Part shown: positions 43,343 to 52,591 of the stretch, piece by piece
How the letters are laid out: each line of letters opens with the position of its first letter
Numbering within the stretch: position 1 is the stretch's first letter
Assembly (NCBI GenBank): GCA_002427105.1
Contig: DIPM01000032.1
Coordinates: forward strand, 45,633-109,632
DNA: 64,000 nt
Direction: 5' to 3'
DNA from: Marinilabiliaceae bacterium UBA5488
GTDB taxonomy: Bacteria > Bacteroidota > Bacteroidia > Bacteroidales > Marinilabiliaceae
Made by a program: the position numbers and the translations under genes
The notes under the pieces: model-generated
Seen by the model: only the letters and a program-made list of their open reading frames with translations
Told to the model about the DNA's origin: nothing
The model's database searches: none

Positions 43343-45193
43343 GTGTGCGGAATAAACGGAATAGTAAGTTATACAGCCACCGAAAAGGAAGCGCGCATCA
43401 ATCGCATGAATCAGCGACTGTCGCATCGTGGTCCTGATGACAAAGGCAGCTGGGTAGATGAGACCCTTGCATTGGGGCATCAACGCCTGTCCATTATCGA
43501 CCTGTCGGATGCAGGGCACCAGCCCCTGATTTCGGCATGTGGGCGTTATATAATGGTGTACAATGGCGAGGTGTATAATTTTCAGGCTCTACGTAAGCAG
43601 TTTGATTATCCTTATCGCTCGCAGACCGACAGCGAAGTATTGTTAGCAGCATGGACCAGGTTGGGTAAGCAAGCTGTCTCTTTGTTTGAAGGTATGTTTG
43701 CCATTGCCGTGTGGGACATACAGGAAAGGAAGCTCACCCTTGTGCGCGATCGTATGGGAGTGAAACCCTTGTATTACAGTAATGAGAACGGGCACTTTGT
43801 CTTTTCCTCCGAAATTAGGGCCCTGTTGGCATCGGACCTGGTCAGAAAGAAGTTGTCTGACAGCTCCCTGGTTGATTATCTGCGTTACCAAACGGTGCAG
43901 ACACCGGCCACCATACTTGAAAACGTATATATGCTGCCCCCGGCCACCATATTGGAGTATTGGCCTGACAGGCAGGAGCTAAGGCAGGAGAAGTATTGGA
44001 CGCTGCGCGACCTCAAGCCCCTTCCCACAGTCTCCTACGAAGAAGCTAAGCACGAAGTGCGTCGCCTCTTTTTTGCAGCCGTTGAGAAGCGGCTGGTGGC
44101 TGATGTCCCCTTCGGCGCTTTTTTGTCAGGCGGCATCGACTCCAGCGCCGTGGTTGGCGCCATGGCCCAGCTTGCCGGTCAACGTGTAAAAACCTTCAAC
44201 ATCAGCTTTGCCGAGGATGCCTATAGTGAGGCACGCTATGCCAGATATATAGCGGAGATGCATCAGACCGACCACCATGAGATACAGCTATCGCCCGCTC
44301 ACTTCCTTGAGCATCTGCCAGCGGCCCTAGAGGCCATGGATCACCCCAGTGGCGATGGTCCCAACACATGGATGGTATCCAAAGCTACCAAGGCAGCCGG
44401 CATTGATATGGCTTTGAGCGGACTGGGAGGAGATGAGCTCTTTGCAGGCTATGCCATCTTCCCTCGCATGGCTCGTCTCCGGAAAATGCAAGCCCTTTGG
44501 AAGTTGCCCATGCCGCTGCGCAAACTTGCCGGCAAGACCCTTGTGTCCTTAAGGCCCGGCGTAGCCTCCACCAAGATGGCCAGTCTTCTGTCCATGCCCC
44601 GGTATGATTTTGACAATGCTTACGTCCAATCGCGTCAGGTACTCAGCGACCAGCAAATTGCCGGACTGCTTACTCAGTCGCTGCCAAGCAATCATTTGCC
44701 GGCAGACTGGCTACAGGAGCAAGGCTGGGAGGGAAGCGATCAACACCTGCTAAGCCGGGTTTCAGCAGCAGAAATGGAGACCTATATGCAGAATGTCTTG
44801 CTGCGCGACAGTGACCAGATGAGTATGGCCCATGCACTGGAACTGCGCGTTCCGTTTATGGACCATCATTTGATTGAGTACGTGCTGTCCTTACCCGACA
44901 GCCTTAAGTACCCAAGTACCCCAAAGAAGTTGTTGGTGGACAGTCTGCCCGACCTCTTACCCGACTACATTGTTAATCGCCCCAAAATGGGCTTTGTCTT
45001 CCCCTGGGAACAGTGGCTCCGAAACGAGCTCCACAGCTATGCCGATGAGCGACTTAAGCTGCTAGACAATAATGAGTCCTTTCGAAAAGGAGAAATACTA
45101 AAATTGTGGGATGCCTTTCTTAAAGGCGACCCCAGGGTCACCTTTTCACGCATTTGGCCTTTGGTGGTGCTGGCCGAATGGATTAACTCCTAG
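43343..45193 (+). CDS. asnB: Asparagine synthetase (glutamine-hydrolysing), AsnB-type
   Basis: The 616-residue protein begins at a GTG at 43343 so that Cys2 becomes the N-terminal nucleophile (M-CGINGIV). The glutaminase domain (about 1-195) shows RLSHRGPDDKG and YNGEVYNF; the synthetase domain shows the PP-loop FLSGGIDSSAV and later LSGLGGDELF. The upstream reading frame from 43271 adds 24 residues that would block the nucleophile and is rejected. In polysaccharide loci such enzymes amidate a sugar acid or sugar-linked carboxylate rather than make free asparagine; that role is inferred. The coding DNA is visibly more GC-rich than the neighbouring genes. Confidence 0.92.
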   Translation: MCGINGIVSYTATEKEARINRMNQRLSHRGPDDKGSWVDETLALGHQRLSIIDLSDAGHQPLISACGRYIMVYNGEVYNFQALRKQFDYPYRSQTDSEVLLAAWTRLGKQAVSLFEGMFAIAVWDIQERKLTLVRDRMGVKPLYYSNENGHFVFSSEIRALLASDLVRKKLSDSSLVDYLRYQTVQTPATILENVYMLPPATILEYWPDRQELRQEKYWTLRDLKPLPTVSYEEAKHEVRRLFFAAVEKRLVADVPFGAFLSGGIDSSAVVGAMAQLAGQRVKTFNISFAEDAYSEARYARYIAEMHQTDHHEIQLSPAHFLEHLPAALEAMDHPSGDGPNTWMVSKATKAAGIDMALSGLGGDELFAGYAIFPRMARLRKMQALWKLPMPLRKLAGKTLVSLRPGVASTKMASLLSMPRYDFDNAYVQSRQVLSDQQIAGLLTQSLPSNHLPADWLQEQGWEGSDQHLLSRVSAAEMETYMQNVLLRDSDQMSMAHALELRVPFMDHHLIEYVLSLPDSLKYPSTPKKLLVDSLPDLLPDYIVNRPKMGFVFPWEQWLRNELHSYADERLKLLDNNESFRKGEILKLWDAFLKGDPRVTFSRIWPLVVLAEWINS

Positions 45194-45415
45194 ACCTGCT
45201 TGGCCGGTAATCACTGTCAGGGTGAAAATTAATATATTGCTAATGTGCTCAAACCCTATTATTGGCTCATGTCAAATTATTTATTATCTTTATTAATATT
45301 TTTCTTTCTTAATTAAGTTTCCATCTTTTAATATCATCTTGAGCTTAAAAAATAGATTAGGAAAGTTAATTAATGATTTGTGTTTGCAAAATATTAACCA
45401 ATAGCTTAATTTAGC

Positions 45416-45811
45416 ATGCTCAGATCGGCAATTGTTATTAAAGAATCCAAAGACGGCAAACGAAAAATAGCTATTGACCTTGACAACGCTATTGATGTTA
45501 AGACTTTTCTAAAGAAATATAAACTGATTAAGAAATTTGAACTTATTTGTGAAGTAATTCTAAATGGTATTAGAAATGCTGAATTATATGATAAAGAGAA
45601 CATCAACCAGCGCTGCAAGGATGTAACAGCTATGAAGTTTAAAGGGCGACAGAATGCAAGGATATATTGCAAAGAAGTAAAACAGGAGGATAAAACACTC
45701 GTAATTATCGCTGCTGAGCTGTTAGTCAAAAAAAAGAATCAAAAAAATAAGCACACAGAAAACACTCTTATTAATAAAGTTAGTACTTATGTTTACAAAA
45801 TCGAAAATTGA
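45416..45811 (+). CDS. Putative HigB-like toxin of a TAC module
   Basis: The 131-residue protein is short, basic and ends with a pattern like HigB/RelE toxins: MKFKGRQNARIYCKEV, then IIAAELLVKKKNQKN and INKVSTYVYKIE. The similarity is to the general strand-and-KK-helix pattern, so the call rests strongly on the gene order: the frame overlaps the next gene, an HTH antitoxin, by 23 bp, and a SecB-like chaperone follows. If it is a toxin, it likely cleaves mRNA on ribosomes. Confidence 0.6.
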   Translation: MLRSAIVIKESKDGKRKIAIDLDNAIDVKTFLKKYKLIKKFELICEVILNGIRNAELYDKENINQRCKDVTAMKFKGRQNARIYCKEVKQEDKTLVIIAAELLVKKKNQKNKHTENTLINKVSTYVYKIEN

Positions 45812-46226
45812 AGAGATAAAGGAGGGATTTGGAAACTTATCCAATAGTCTTTCTCAAAAGAACAAGTTCGACAATGATGCTAAAGTATTGATGTTTCGTT
45901 TTTTAGAAATAATCGATGAAGCGCGAAATAACCGGAATTGGAGCAGGGGGGAGTTGGCTAAAAGCATTGGTGTGAGTGCATCGTTTATGTCCCAATTGTA
46001 TAATGGAGATAAGCTTATTAACTTCACTCAGCTGGCAAAATTGCAGGATGCTTTGGGATTGTCTTTTAAAGTTGAAAGGGCTATGAATGAGGTTCAAAGT
46101 ATAGTTGACCTGCTTCCGAAGGGGGATGGAAAAGGGGTTTGGGTTTACAAGCCTTTTGAAGCACCGGATTATAATAAAGTTGAAAATTATCCGTTAACTG
46201 ACGCTTGTATGCAAATAGTTGCATAA
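45789..46226 (+). CDS. HigA-like antitoxin with XRE helix-turn-helix and chaperone-addiction-like tail
   Basis: The 145-residue protein has an N-terminal helical part, an XRE-type HTH (about 50-78, WSRGELAKSIGVSASFMSQL), and a C-terminal extension (about 95-145) rich in aromatic residues (W118, Y120, F123, Y128, Y134). In TAC systems such a tail (ChAD) is unfolded until SecB binds it, and makes the antitoxin chaperone-dependent. The overlap with the toxin gene indicates translational coupling. The HTH probably represses the operon. Confidence 0.75.
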   Translation: MFTKSKIEEIKEGFGNLSNSLSQKNKFDNDAKVLMFRFLEIIDEARNNRNWSRGELAKSIGVSASFMSQLYNGDKLINFTQLAKLQDALGLSFKVERAMNEVQSIVDLLPKGDGKGVWVYKPFEAPDYNKVENYPLTDACMQIVA

Positions 46227-46247
46227 AATTGAATTAAACCTTACAGG

Positions 46248-46691
46248 ATGATAGCAAAAGAGGCACCTATTAAGCTCGTTAACTTCATGGTTTTAGGCGC
46301 TAAGTTCAAATTTATAGCTCCCAAAACTAAAAAAGAAGGACAGAACCCCCCGTTATATTTCCAGGATTATGTACTAGATGTTGACTTTACTCAGCGGCCG
46401 ATTGATGATGACAAATTTCATGTTTTCGCTAAAATTGCCGTTAATGATAACGATAGGCCGTTGCCCGGATATCAGATTGTAGTAGAAGGAGCAGCGACAT
46501 TTTCTATTCAATCTAAGAGTGATATTTCTGAGGATGTTTTAAACAACCTTAAGTACTTTTCTTCAATTAATATTGTTATTGGTTATTTAAGAAGTGCGAT
46601 TAACTCATTAACGGTGTCAGCCCCATTTGGACCCTACTTGTTGCCCCCCGTTGATATGCAGGATTTGTTTAAGAAGAAAGGTGAAAAATGA
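46248..46691 (+). CDS. SecB-like chaperone of the TAC module
   Basis: The 147-residue protein matches SecB over its length: an N-terminal strand, PPLYFQDYVLDVDF in place of the PNAPHVFQ segment, VVEGAATFSI in place of the GGIFSI strand, and YLRSAINSLTVSAPFGPYLLPPVDMQDLF, which aligns well with the helix and C-terminal L-x-PVNFDALF of E. coli SecB. SecB is not a general export factor in Bacteroidota, so it most likely serves the adjacent antitoxin, as in Mycobacterium Rv1955-Rv1957. It lies 21 bp after the antitoxin gene. Confidence 0.8.
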   Translation: MIAKEAPIKLVNFMVLGAKFKFIAPKTKKEGQNPPLYFQDYVLDVDFTQRPIDDDKFHVFAKIAVNDNDRPLPGYQIVVEGAATFSIQSKSDISEDVLNNLKYFSSINIVIGYLRSAINSLTVSAPFGPYLLPPVDMQDLFKKKGEK

Positions 46692-46798
46692 AAACCTTTG
46701 CTCGGCGGAATTTATTTTTGAATTTGTCAGGCATTATTATTCCGGTAACAAGGAAAGCCATAATAATCAAGCCATAGGAGACGTTGCGTGCAAGGCCT

Positions 46799-47848
46799 CT
46801 ACAATGCTCTATTAACAACCCTGTTAAAAAAATCCGCCCAAAGGGCTGGAGAATGGGATAAGCCCAGGCGATGACTGGCTTCTGCCATTTTTATTAATTC
46901 CGCACCTGAAAGCTGCATCACCTTTCGGAGGGCTTCCTTTAAATCGTTGGCATCTTCGTTCCTGAACAAGAAACCATTGCTTCCCGACTGCAGGAATTGT
47001 GTTGCTGCACCCACAGCATCCGATACTACCATAGGAAATCCTGCTGCCGCCATTTCATGAACCACCACGCCCCAAGGCTCAAAGCGGCTTGGGAGGACAA
47101 ATACACCAGCCTCACGTAGTACTTCCTTTAGCTGCGCTGGCTGCAAGAAGCCCAGATGCCTGATACTCTTGTGTTGCACCCTTTGGTCAAACAGGTCGCC
47201 GGTGCCAACGCACCACAGCTCCCAGTCGTGCTGCCGTTCTTCGGCCAGTTCCACCCAGGCCTTAAACAGCAAGTCGAGGCCTTTTGCCTCAATATAGCGG
47301 CCCACATAGACAAAGCGATGCGGAAAGGTCGTTGCTTGCGTTCTGTAATGCGCTTCAGGGGCAAACAGAGGCACATCGGCCGAGTAGAAGCCCGTCTGTA
47401 TATTGTCAGCCTTAAAACCCAGCTTCAGGGCATATTCTTTTTGTGGTCTGCCCGGCACCCAGGCATGTGAAAAACAGCGGTGCAAGAGCCATGGTGCTAG
47501 CAAGCGCATTACTTGCTGTCTTGCACTCCCCATCCAGTGATTATCCATACTCATCACTGTGGGAATCCTTCCCTTAAAGTGACGGCACACACTAAGGTAG
47601 GACTTGTCCAACCAGCCGCTGGTCACAATAATATCGGGAGCTATATCTATTGCAAGTTCCAGCAAAGAAGCAGAGTTGTAGTCATTGCGTTCATACACCT
47701 TAAGCCCCTCAGGAAAGTCAAATTCAAATGGCGCCTCCTTGTTGACCGGCCAACGTACAATATGCACCTTATGGCCTCGTTGTGAAAGCTCCTTAACCCC
47801 AGCTACAAAGTAACTGGCCAGTTCGGTATAGAGAAAGAGGATGGTCAT
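46799..47848 (-). CDS. Glycosyltransferase, GT4 type
   Basis: The 349-residue GT-B enzyme has the donor-site motif PSRFEPWGVVVHEMAAAGFP (E-x7-E) and VYVGRYIEAKGLDLL. It adds a sugar during polysaccharide assembly; the sugar is not readable. It is the last gene of the minus-strand operon and overlaps the polymerase gene by 4 bp. The DNA is rather GC-rich compared with genes farther upstream. Confidence 0.88.
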   Translation of the reverse strand: MTILFLYTELASYFVAGVKELSQRGHKVHIVRWPVNKEAPFEFDFPEGLKVYERNDYNSASLLELAIDIAPDIIVTSGWLDKSYLSVCRHFKGRIPTVMSMDNHWMGSARQQVMRLLAPWLLHRCFSHAWVPGRPQKEYALKLGFKADNIQTGFYSADVPLFAPEAHYRTQATTFPHRFVYVGRYIEAKGLDLLFKAWVELAEERQHDWELWCVGTGDLFDQRVQHKSIRHLGFLQPAQLKEVLREAGVFVLPSRFEPWGVVVHEMAAAGFPMVVSDAVGAATQFLQSGSNGFLFRNEDANDLKEALRKVMQLSGAELIKMAEASHRLGLSHSPALWADFFNRVVNRAL

Positions 47849-49173
47849 TGTTGCGGAACAATATCAGTGGACTGAGAATTATTTACTTGTGGATAAAAAT
47901 AAGGGTTGGCCAGCATCGACAGGATGATGACTAATATAATTGTAAAAGGATTTAACGAGGCAGTAAGCCATGATTCCACCGAAATGGAAAGCAATAATCC
48001 AAATAAAGCCGCCCACACCATGGGCGTATATTTCGCTGCCCTATAAAAGTTTACCAGCCAGCCAATAGAAAACAGTATCAAACCAATTAGTCCTGTATCC
48101 AGCCACATAGTCAGCCAGCTGTTATGCACATTGCCCTGGTGACCGTGCATTTTGAAGTAATCCTGATATTGAGCGAGTATTACCTCGTTGTAGGTAAAGC
48201 CCTTGCTAAACCAGTAATTCTCATTTATATGCTTCCATGCTACTTCGGCTGCTATAACACGCCCGGAACCTGACTCCAGGGTCTCCAGACGAAAATAATC
48301 CTGCCATCCCAGGGATGTCACTATCTCCACAAAGTTGGCCATTACCAACTGGTAGGAGACAAAAACTACGACCATTGTGATAAAACCCAGTAAGGCATCA
48401 CGTCTAATCAGGAACCAGCCCAGAACAAACAAAAGGGATGAGAATATTCCACCACGTGAGCCCCCAAGTACCAGAGAAATCCCAATCAGGGCATAGACAA
48501 TTATCTTCTGCCAATTTTTGAAAAGCCCGCGATGAAATGCTATGATATAGGTGAAGAGCATCAAAAACACAAAGCTGTATATTCCCAGTCCGTTGGGGTT
48601 GCCCAGCAAGCCCGAAAAGCGTTCTCCCTTAAAAATTACAAAGTCGGGCATCACAAAGAGCAAGACCACTCCAGTTGCCAGTATCAAGCTGCCAAGCAGG
48701 CTGATATTAAAAAGAAATCGATCACGCTCGTACCTCAAAAGAAGATACACAACACCCGGTATCACCAATAATAGAAGCAGGTAGGAAAAGGTTTTCTGGA
48801 AGGCGTAGAACATTTGCGGACTGTCCAGCAGGGCAAAGAAGGCCACCGCGAAAAAGGCTATAAAAGGCTTGAAAAAGTTATAACCCTCCTCCTTTGTGTT
48901 GAAGGTAAAATAGAAGAAGGCAAGAACCAGCATCAATACCGTCTTAAGGTTCTCAGCAAAGCCAAAGATAGCCTGCCTGCTATCGCTAAGGGTAAGCACC
49001 AGCCAGAATCCTAATAGCAACCACAACCACTCGCCCTTACCCTTAAGCAAATACATATGCAAGGGCACTGCCAGATAGGCCAGTGGGCCGGTGAAAATGC
49101 CCAGAGTCACCCAGAAAAGGAGGATAAGGTAGTTCTGCTTTTCAAGCAAGGCTGTGCGTAAAAACTGCTGCAT
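47845..49173 (-). CDS. O-antigen ligase/polymerase-like membrane protein
   Basis: The 442-residue protein has about 12 hydrophobic helices and a central loop (ETLESGSGRVIAAEVAWKHI ... WFSKGFTYNEV ... HGHQGNVHNSWLTMWLDTG) of the kind seen in Wzy polymerase and WaaL ligase. NVHNSWLTMWLDTG is the best family clue. It either polymerises repeat units or joins the chain to the lipid carrier; sequence alone does not tell which. Between two GT4 genes with one- or four-base overlaps. Confidence 0.85.
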   Translation of the reverse strand: MQQFLRTALLEKQNYLILLFWVTLGIFTGPLAYLAVPLHMYLLKGKGEWLWLLLGFWLVLTLSDSRQAIFGFAENLKTVLMLVLAFFYFTFNTKEEGYNFFKPFIAFFAVAFFALLDSPQMFYAFQKTFSYLLLLLVIPGVVYLLLRYERDRFLFNISLLGSLILATGVVLLFVMPDFVIFKGERFSGLLGNPNGLGIYSFVFLMLFTYIIAFHRGLFKNWQKIIVYALIGISLVLGGSRGGIFSSLLFVLGWFLIRRDALLGFITMVVVFVSYQLVMANFVEIVTSLGWQDYFRLETLESGSGRVIAAEVAWKHINENYWFSKGFTYNEVILAQYQDYFKMHGHQGNVHNSWLTMWLDTGLIGLILFSIGWLVNFYRAAKYTPMVWAALFGLLLSISVESWLTASLNPFTIILVIILSMLANPYFYPQVNNSQSTDIVPQQ

Positions 49174-50336
49174 TAATGCTCTTCTATGATTCTTTTGATT
49201 TCGGTAATTGTTTGTTCTGCCACTTTTTCCCAGAGGAATTTCTCTTCGATACGTTTAATAGAAGCCTTCTTCATTGCCAATAGTTGTTCGCCGGGCAAAG
49301 TTATCATTTTTTCGATAGCAGCTTTTAGCTGTTTTTTATCCCCCGGACGGATAAGAATGCCGTTACTTGAATCTACCTGCTCGCTTACCGCTCCAACATC
49401 CGTAGCAATAATGGCACAGCCGCTGGCCATGGCCTCAAGTATCACTGTAGGCATACCTTCGCTCCACGAGGGACACAGCAATACATCACTCGCTTGCAGC
49501 AGCTCTTTAATCTTTCCCTCATCGTGAATGGCTCCGTGGTATTTGATATTGGCATAGCCTTTTACTTGCTTCTCAGAAGGAATGGGACCGATAAAGTGAA
49601 ATTCGGTAGAAGAAAATATAATACGACCTTCGCCTGAAAGTACCGAGGAAAGTTCTTCTATGCCTTTACGACGTTCGTATCTGCCTATAAAGGTGAATCT
49701 CCTTTTGTCAGAAGCCTTTAATTTATTGGGATCTACAAGCCAGTCGCAAGTAATTCCGATGGGAATCTCAGATATAGTGGAAGAGGGAGCAGTTTTTCTG
49801 TGAATAGGTGTTAGTTTGCCGCCTAAAGAAAACAAGACATCGGCTTTTTTTGAATTGTAAGCAGTGGGAGGCCTTAGTAGAAAGTGTTGAAGCTTGATAT
49901 TGAGATTTACTGCCTTTTGATACATCTCAACACCATGAAAATTAATCCCTGTCTTTATGTTATTCCCTGCCTGTTGTTTCCTGCGATTTTGCAGATAATA
50001 CCAGCCCGCAAAGCCCTGGATATAAACAAAATCAGGAGTGGGGTGTTGAATCAACTTACTATAGACTCTTTTTGAAAAGAGATAGTTTTCAAGAATATAA
50101 TGCCCCGGATATCTGCCCGACTTCGGAAAGTATATTGGAAAGAAGCGGATGTTTTTTAACTCCTCTTCAGAATACTCATCATACTTTTCAGGTACACCCA
50201 TCCCTTCAGCCAAGCCATAGTAAACATCCACCATAACACCTGCCCTGGCTAAATACTTTACCAGATAATAACTATGCTTCTGCATACCACCCATGGTGTA
50301 GGGGAAAATGCTGTCTGTCAGAAGAGATATTTGCAT
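49173..50336 (-). CDS. Glycosyltransferase, GT4 type
   Basis: The 387-residue GT-B protein starts with an acceptor loop (DSIFPYTMGGMQKHSYYLVKYLARAG after the initial strand), has FIGRYERRKGIEEL, and carries PSWSEGMPTVILEAMASG (E-x7-E), all typical of GT4. Sugar specificity is not readable. It lies at the start of the short polymerase-glycosyltransferase group and abuts it. Confidence 0.88.
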   Translation of the reverse strand: MQISLLTDSIFPYTMGGMQKHSYYLVKYLARAGVMVDVYYGLAEGMGVPEKYDEYSEEELKNIRFFPIYFPKSGRYPGHYILENYLFSKRVYSKLIQHPTPDFVYIQGFAGWYYLQNRRKQQAGNNIKTGINFHGVEMYQKAVNLNIKLQHFLLRPPTAYNSKKADVLFSLGGKLTPIHRKTAPSSTISEIPIGITCDWLVDPNKLKASDKRRFTFIGRYERRKGIEELSSVLSGEGRIIFSSTEFHFIGPIPSEKQVKGYANIKYHGAIHDEGKIKELLQASDVLLCPSWSEGMPTVILEAMASGCAIIATDVGAVSEQVDSSNGILIRPGDKKQLKAAIEKMITLPGEQLLAMKKASIKRIEEKFLWEKVAEQTITEIKRIIEEH

Positions 50337-50347
50337 TAATTTGTAAG

Positions 50348-51439
50348 CTAATAAGTCAAATGGTTGATAGCATAATCTCTTATTTTGCGTTTATCCTCGG
50401 CATCGATTTCTGATAATTGCACTTCAAAATGGTTTTCAACAATAATGCCGAAGCCTGATTGGATCAATAGTTCTGAATAATCTCCAATGTTTGGGCTAAG
50501 AATTACTTTAAGTCCTGCGTATAAATATTCAGCAATTTTCACAGGCGAAGCTACTCTGTTAGTGACGTTGTTTTCGCGCAAAATCATCCCATAATCACAT
50601 TTTGATAATGCACTATGAACATCATCAGGTGAAAGAACGATTTGAAATATTAGCGATGGAAATTGTTCACTAAGTTTTTGAATAGATGTATGCTCAGGAC
50701 TCAAGAATAATGCGCAGCAATTATTACTCTCAATAAAGCGTCTTATTAAGGCGCACGTTTCTTCTATTTGTTGCCATTTTCCATTGCCCCCAGAAAAAAC
50801 GAGCTTAATTCGCTTCTTGTTATTCTCAAAAAACGATTGTAATTCAGCCGGTAAAGTTTTGTTGTTGCTTTTTTGAGAAGCTACAACACGACAAGGGATT
50901 ATTTCATAGGTATTTTGACTATATCCGAATGTTTCTTTCCAATACTCTACCAGCTTGGTAGATACAGCCATTTGTTTATGAGATCTAAGAACTGCATTTT
51001 TTTCAAGAAAAAAGACATCCTTTTCTAGCCGCGATCCATTATAAACTCCGTATTCATCTTGTTCTGCAGCTACAGCTCCTCTGCCATCGTAAATAATTTC
51101 TGAGGAACTGCCTATTACTAAGGCAATATTTGTTGCAATAGGACCTCTACACACTATCCTTTTATTCTTTAGCTTTCTTTCAAGGAAGGAGAACCAGACT
51201 TTATTTACCTTCCAATGGTGGAGTTTCCCTAATGAAAGCAGTACAATTGCATCAGGAATCGCTTTGCGAATATATCTTCGGTCGCTGAAGAATGTCTTGA
51301 TATTTACTATAGAGAGAATAGAAACAGGAAATCCATTATCCTTTTGGTGTTTGATTCTGTCTATAACCTGACTTTTAATTACACCGTTAATTGCTTCATT
51401 ATAAATAAAATAGTATTCTGCTATTCTCTTGTTCTGCAT
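50348..51439 (-). CDS. Glycosyltransferase-like protein (GT-B fold, divergent)
   Basis: The 363-residue protein lacks the standard E-x7-E motif, but has KLVFSGGNGKW at a Rossmann strand, SALSKCDYGMILRENNVTN and SPVKIAEYLYAGLKVILSPNIGDY, which is the pattern of the donor-binding half of GT-B enzymes. The first half has no clear motif. Position within the polysaccharide operon supports a sugar transferase. The 189-bp space before it (toward the next gene upstream) shows nothing recognisable. Confidence 0.7.
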   Translation of the reverse strand: MQNKRIAEYYFIYNEAINGVIKSQVIDRIKHQKDNGFPVSILSIVNIKTFFSDRRYIRKAIPDAIVLLSLGKLHHWKVNKVWFSFLERKLKNKRIVCRGPIATNIALVIGSSSEIIYDGRGAVAAEQDEYGVYNGSRLEKDVFFLEKNAVLRSHKQMAVSTKLVEYWKETFGYSQNTYEIIPCRVVASQKSNNKTLPAELQSFFENNKKRIKLVFSGGNGKWQQIEETCALIRRFIESNNCCALFLSPEHTSIQKLSEQFPSLIFQIVLSPDDVHSALSKCDYGMILRENNVTNRVASPVKIAEYLYAGLKVILSPNIGDYSELLIQSGFGIIVENHFEVQLSEIDAEDKRKIRDYAINHLTY

Positions 51440-51628
51440 TACTTTGTTTCTTGTATATTACCATTTAAACCTTCTCTATTATTATAGATAACGGTAATGT
51501 TCTAACCATGCAATGCTTATGGTGGCATGCAATAATAAAACTATTATTTCTTTTGTAGTCCTTGATTCCAAAGTCTTTACCAATAGATATCTCCTTCATA
51601 TATCTGCCCAAACTGAGCTATCAGCGTT

Positions 51629-52567
51629 CTATTCTCCTAATATCCTTCTCACTCTTTCTGCCCCCTTAAACCCTAGCGCCTTATATAGCAAAAGATAGGG
51701 CTTGGTTGAGTGGCTTTGATTGGGCGAGGGGCGGTACTTGTCGATAAAGTGAGTGCGGTAAAGCTTGTTTGCTGCTGCCAGTCCATCGGGTTTTTGCATG
51801 CTTATTATCTTAAGTATGCCAAAGAGGCTGTCGTCGAAAAACTCTTTATGGGTTTCATATACCGAGGAGTCGTTATCTTTAAGCCATTCAAGTATTTCTA
51901 CTCTCTTGTTAAAATAGCGCTCCCAGTTTTCCTGCGGATTCTTTGTTGATATTTGTCCTTCCGGTCGCTCACGAATTACTGTTAGGGGTAGAATGTCGAA
52001 AACCACTTTTCTGTTTACTTGCAATAGTCTGAACATCAGGTCGGCCTCCTGACTGCTTTTGAGGGTTTCATCCCAACCACCAATGGTTTCTATATATTTC
52101 CGGTTCCAGAGATTGGCACATGTGTTCCCCAGGTTGGTGGCAAACAGGCTTTTAAATGGGTTATCTGGGTGTGGAATTGATGTGTTGTCTTTGCCATGTA
52201 TATCTCGTTTGAAGCATGCTGCGGCAATAAAACAAACATCATCTTGTTGTTGAATCAACTTAACCTGATGGTCAATTTTACTGGTAAGTAACAAATCATC
52301 GGCATCTAAAAACTGTAACCACTCACCTTTGCTGTGTTTTAAACCTCTATTGCGTGCAGCCGGGGCACCGGGCTTGGATTCTTTATCAATTATCAGCTGC
52401 GGGTATTGTTTTTTTAAAGTTTCAAGTTTTTGCCAAGTGTTGTCGGTGCTGTTGTTGTCGATGCAGATGACTTCAATGTGAGGATGTGTTTGTTCAAAGG
52501 CGGAATGGACGCACTCTTCTATGTAGTTTTCGACGTTGTAACAGGGGATGATGATGGTGGTGAGCAT
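51629..52567 (-). CDS. Glycosyltransferase family 2
   Basis: The 312-residue GT-A protein starts TTIIIPCYNVENYIEECVHSA and carries IDNNSTDNTW and LDADDLLL (DxD), the metal and nucleotide-sugar site. It is a membrane-associated transferase; the sugar is unknown. It lies 24 bp after the preceding gene. Confidence 0.9.
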   Translation of the reverse strand: MLTTIIIPCYNVENYIEECVHSAFEQTHPHIEVICIDNNSTDNTWQKLETLKKQYPQLIIDKESKPGAPAARNRGLKHSKGEWLQFLDADDLLLTSKIDHQVKLIQQQDDVCFIAAACFKRDIHGKDNTSIPHPDNPFKSLFATNLGNTCANLWNRKYIETIGGWDETLKSSQEADLMFRLLQVNRKVVFDILPLTVIRERPEGQISTKNPQENWERYFNKRVEILEWLKDNDSSVYETHKEFFDDSLFGILKIISMQKPDGLAAANKLYRTHFIDKYRPSPNQSHSTKPYLLLYKALGFKGAERVRRILGE

Positions 52568-52591
52568 GGATTAAATAAAGATAAATTTGTT

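Noticed and set aside
46248..46691. SecB as a general export chaperone
   Set aside because: It is in an operon with a toxin-like and an antitoxin gene, and Bacteroidota do not normally use SecB for export; a TAC role is more likely.
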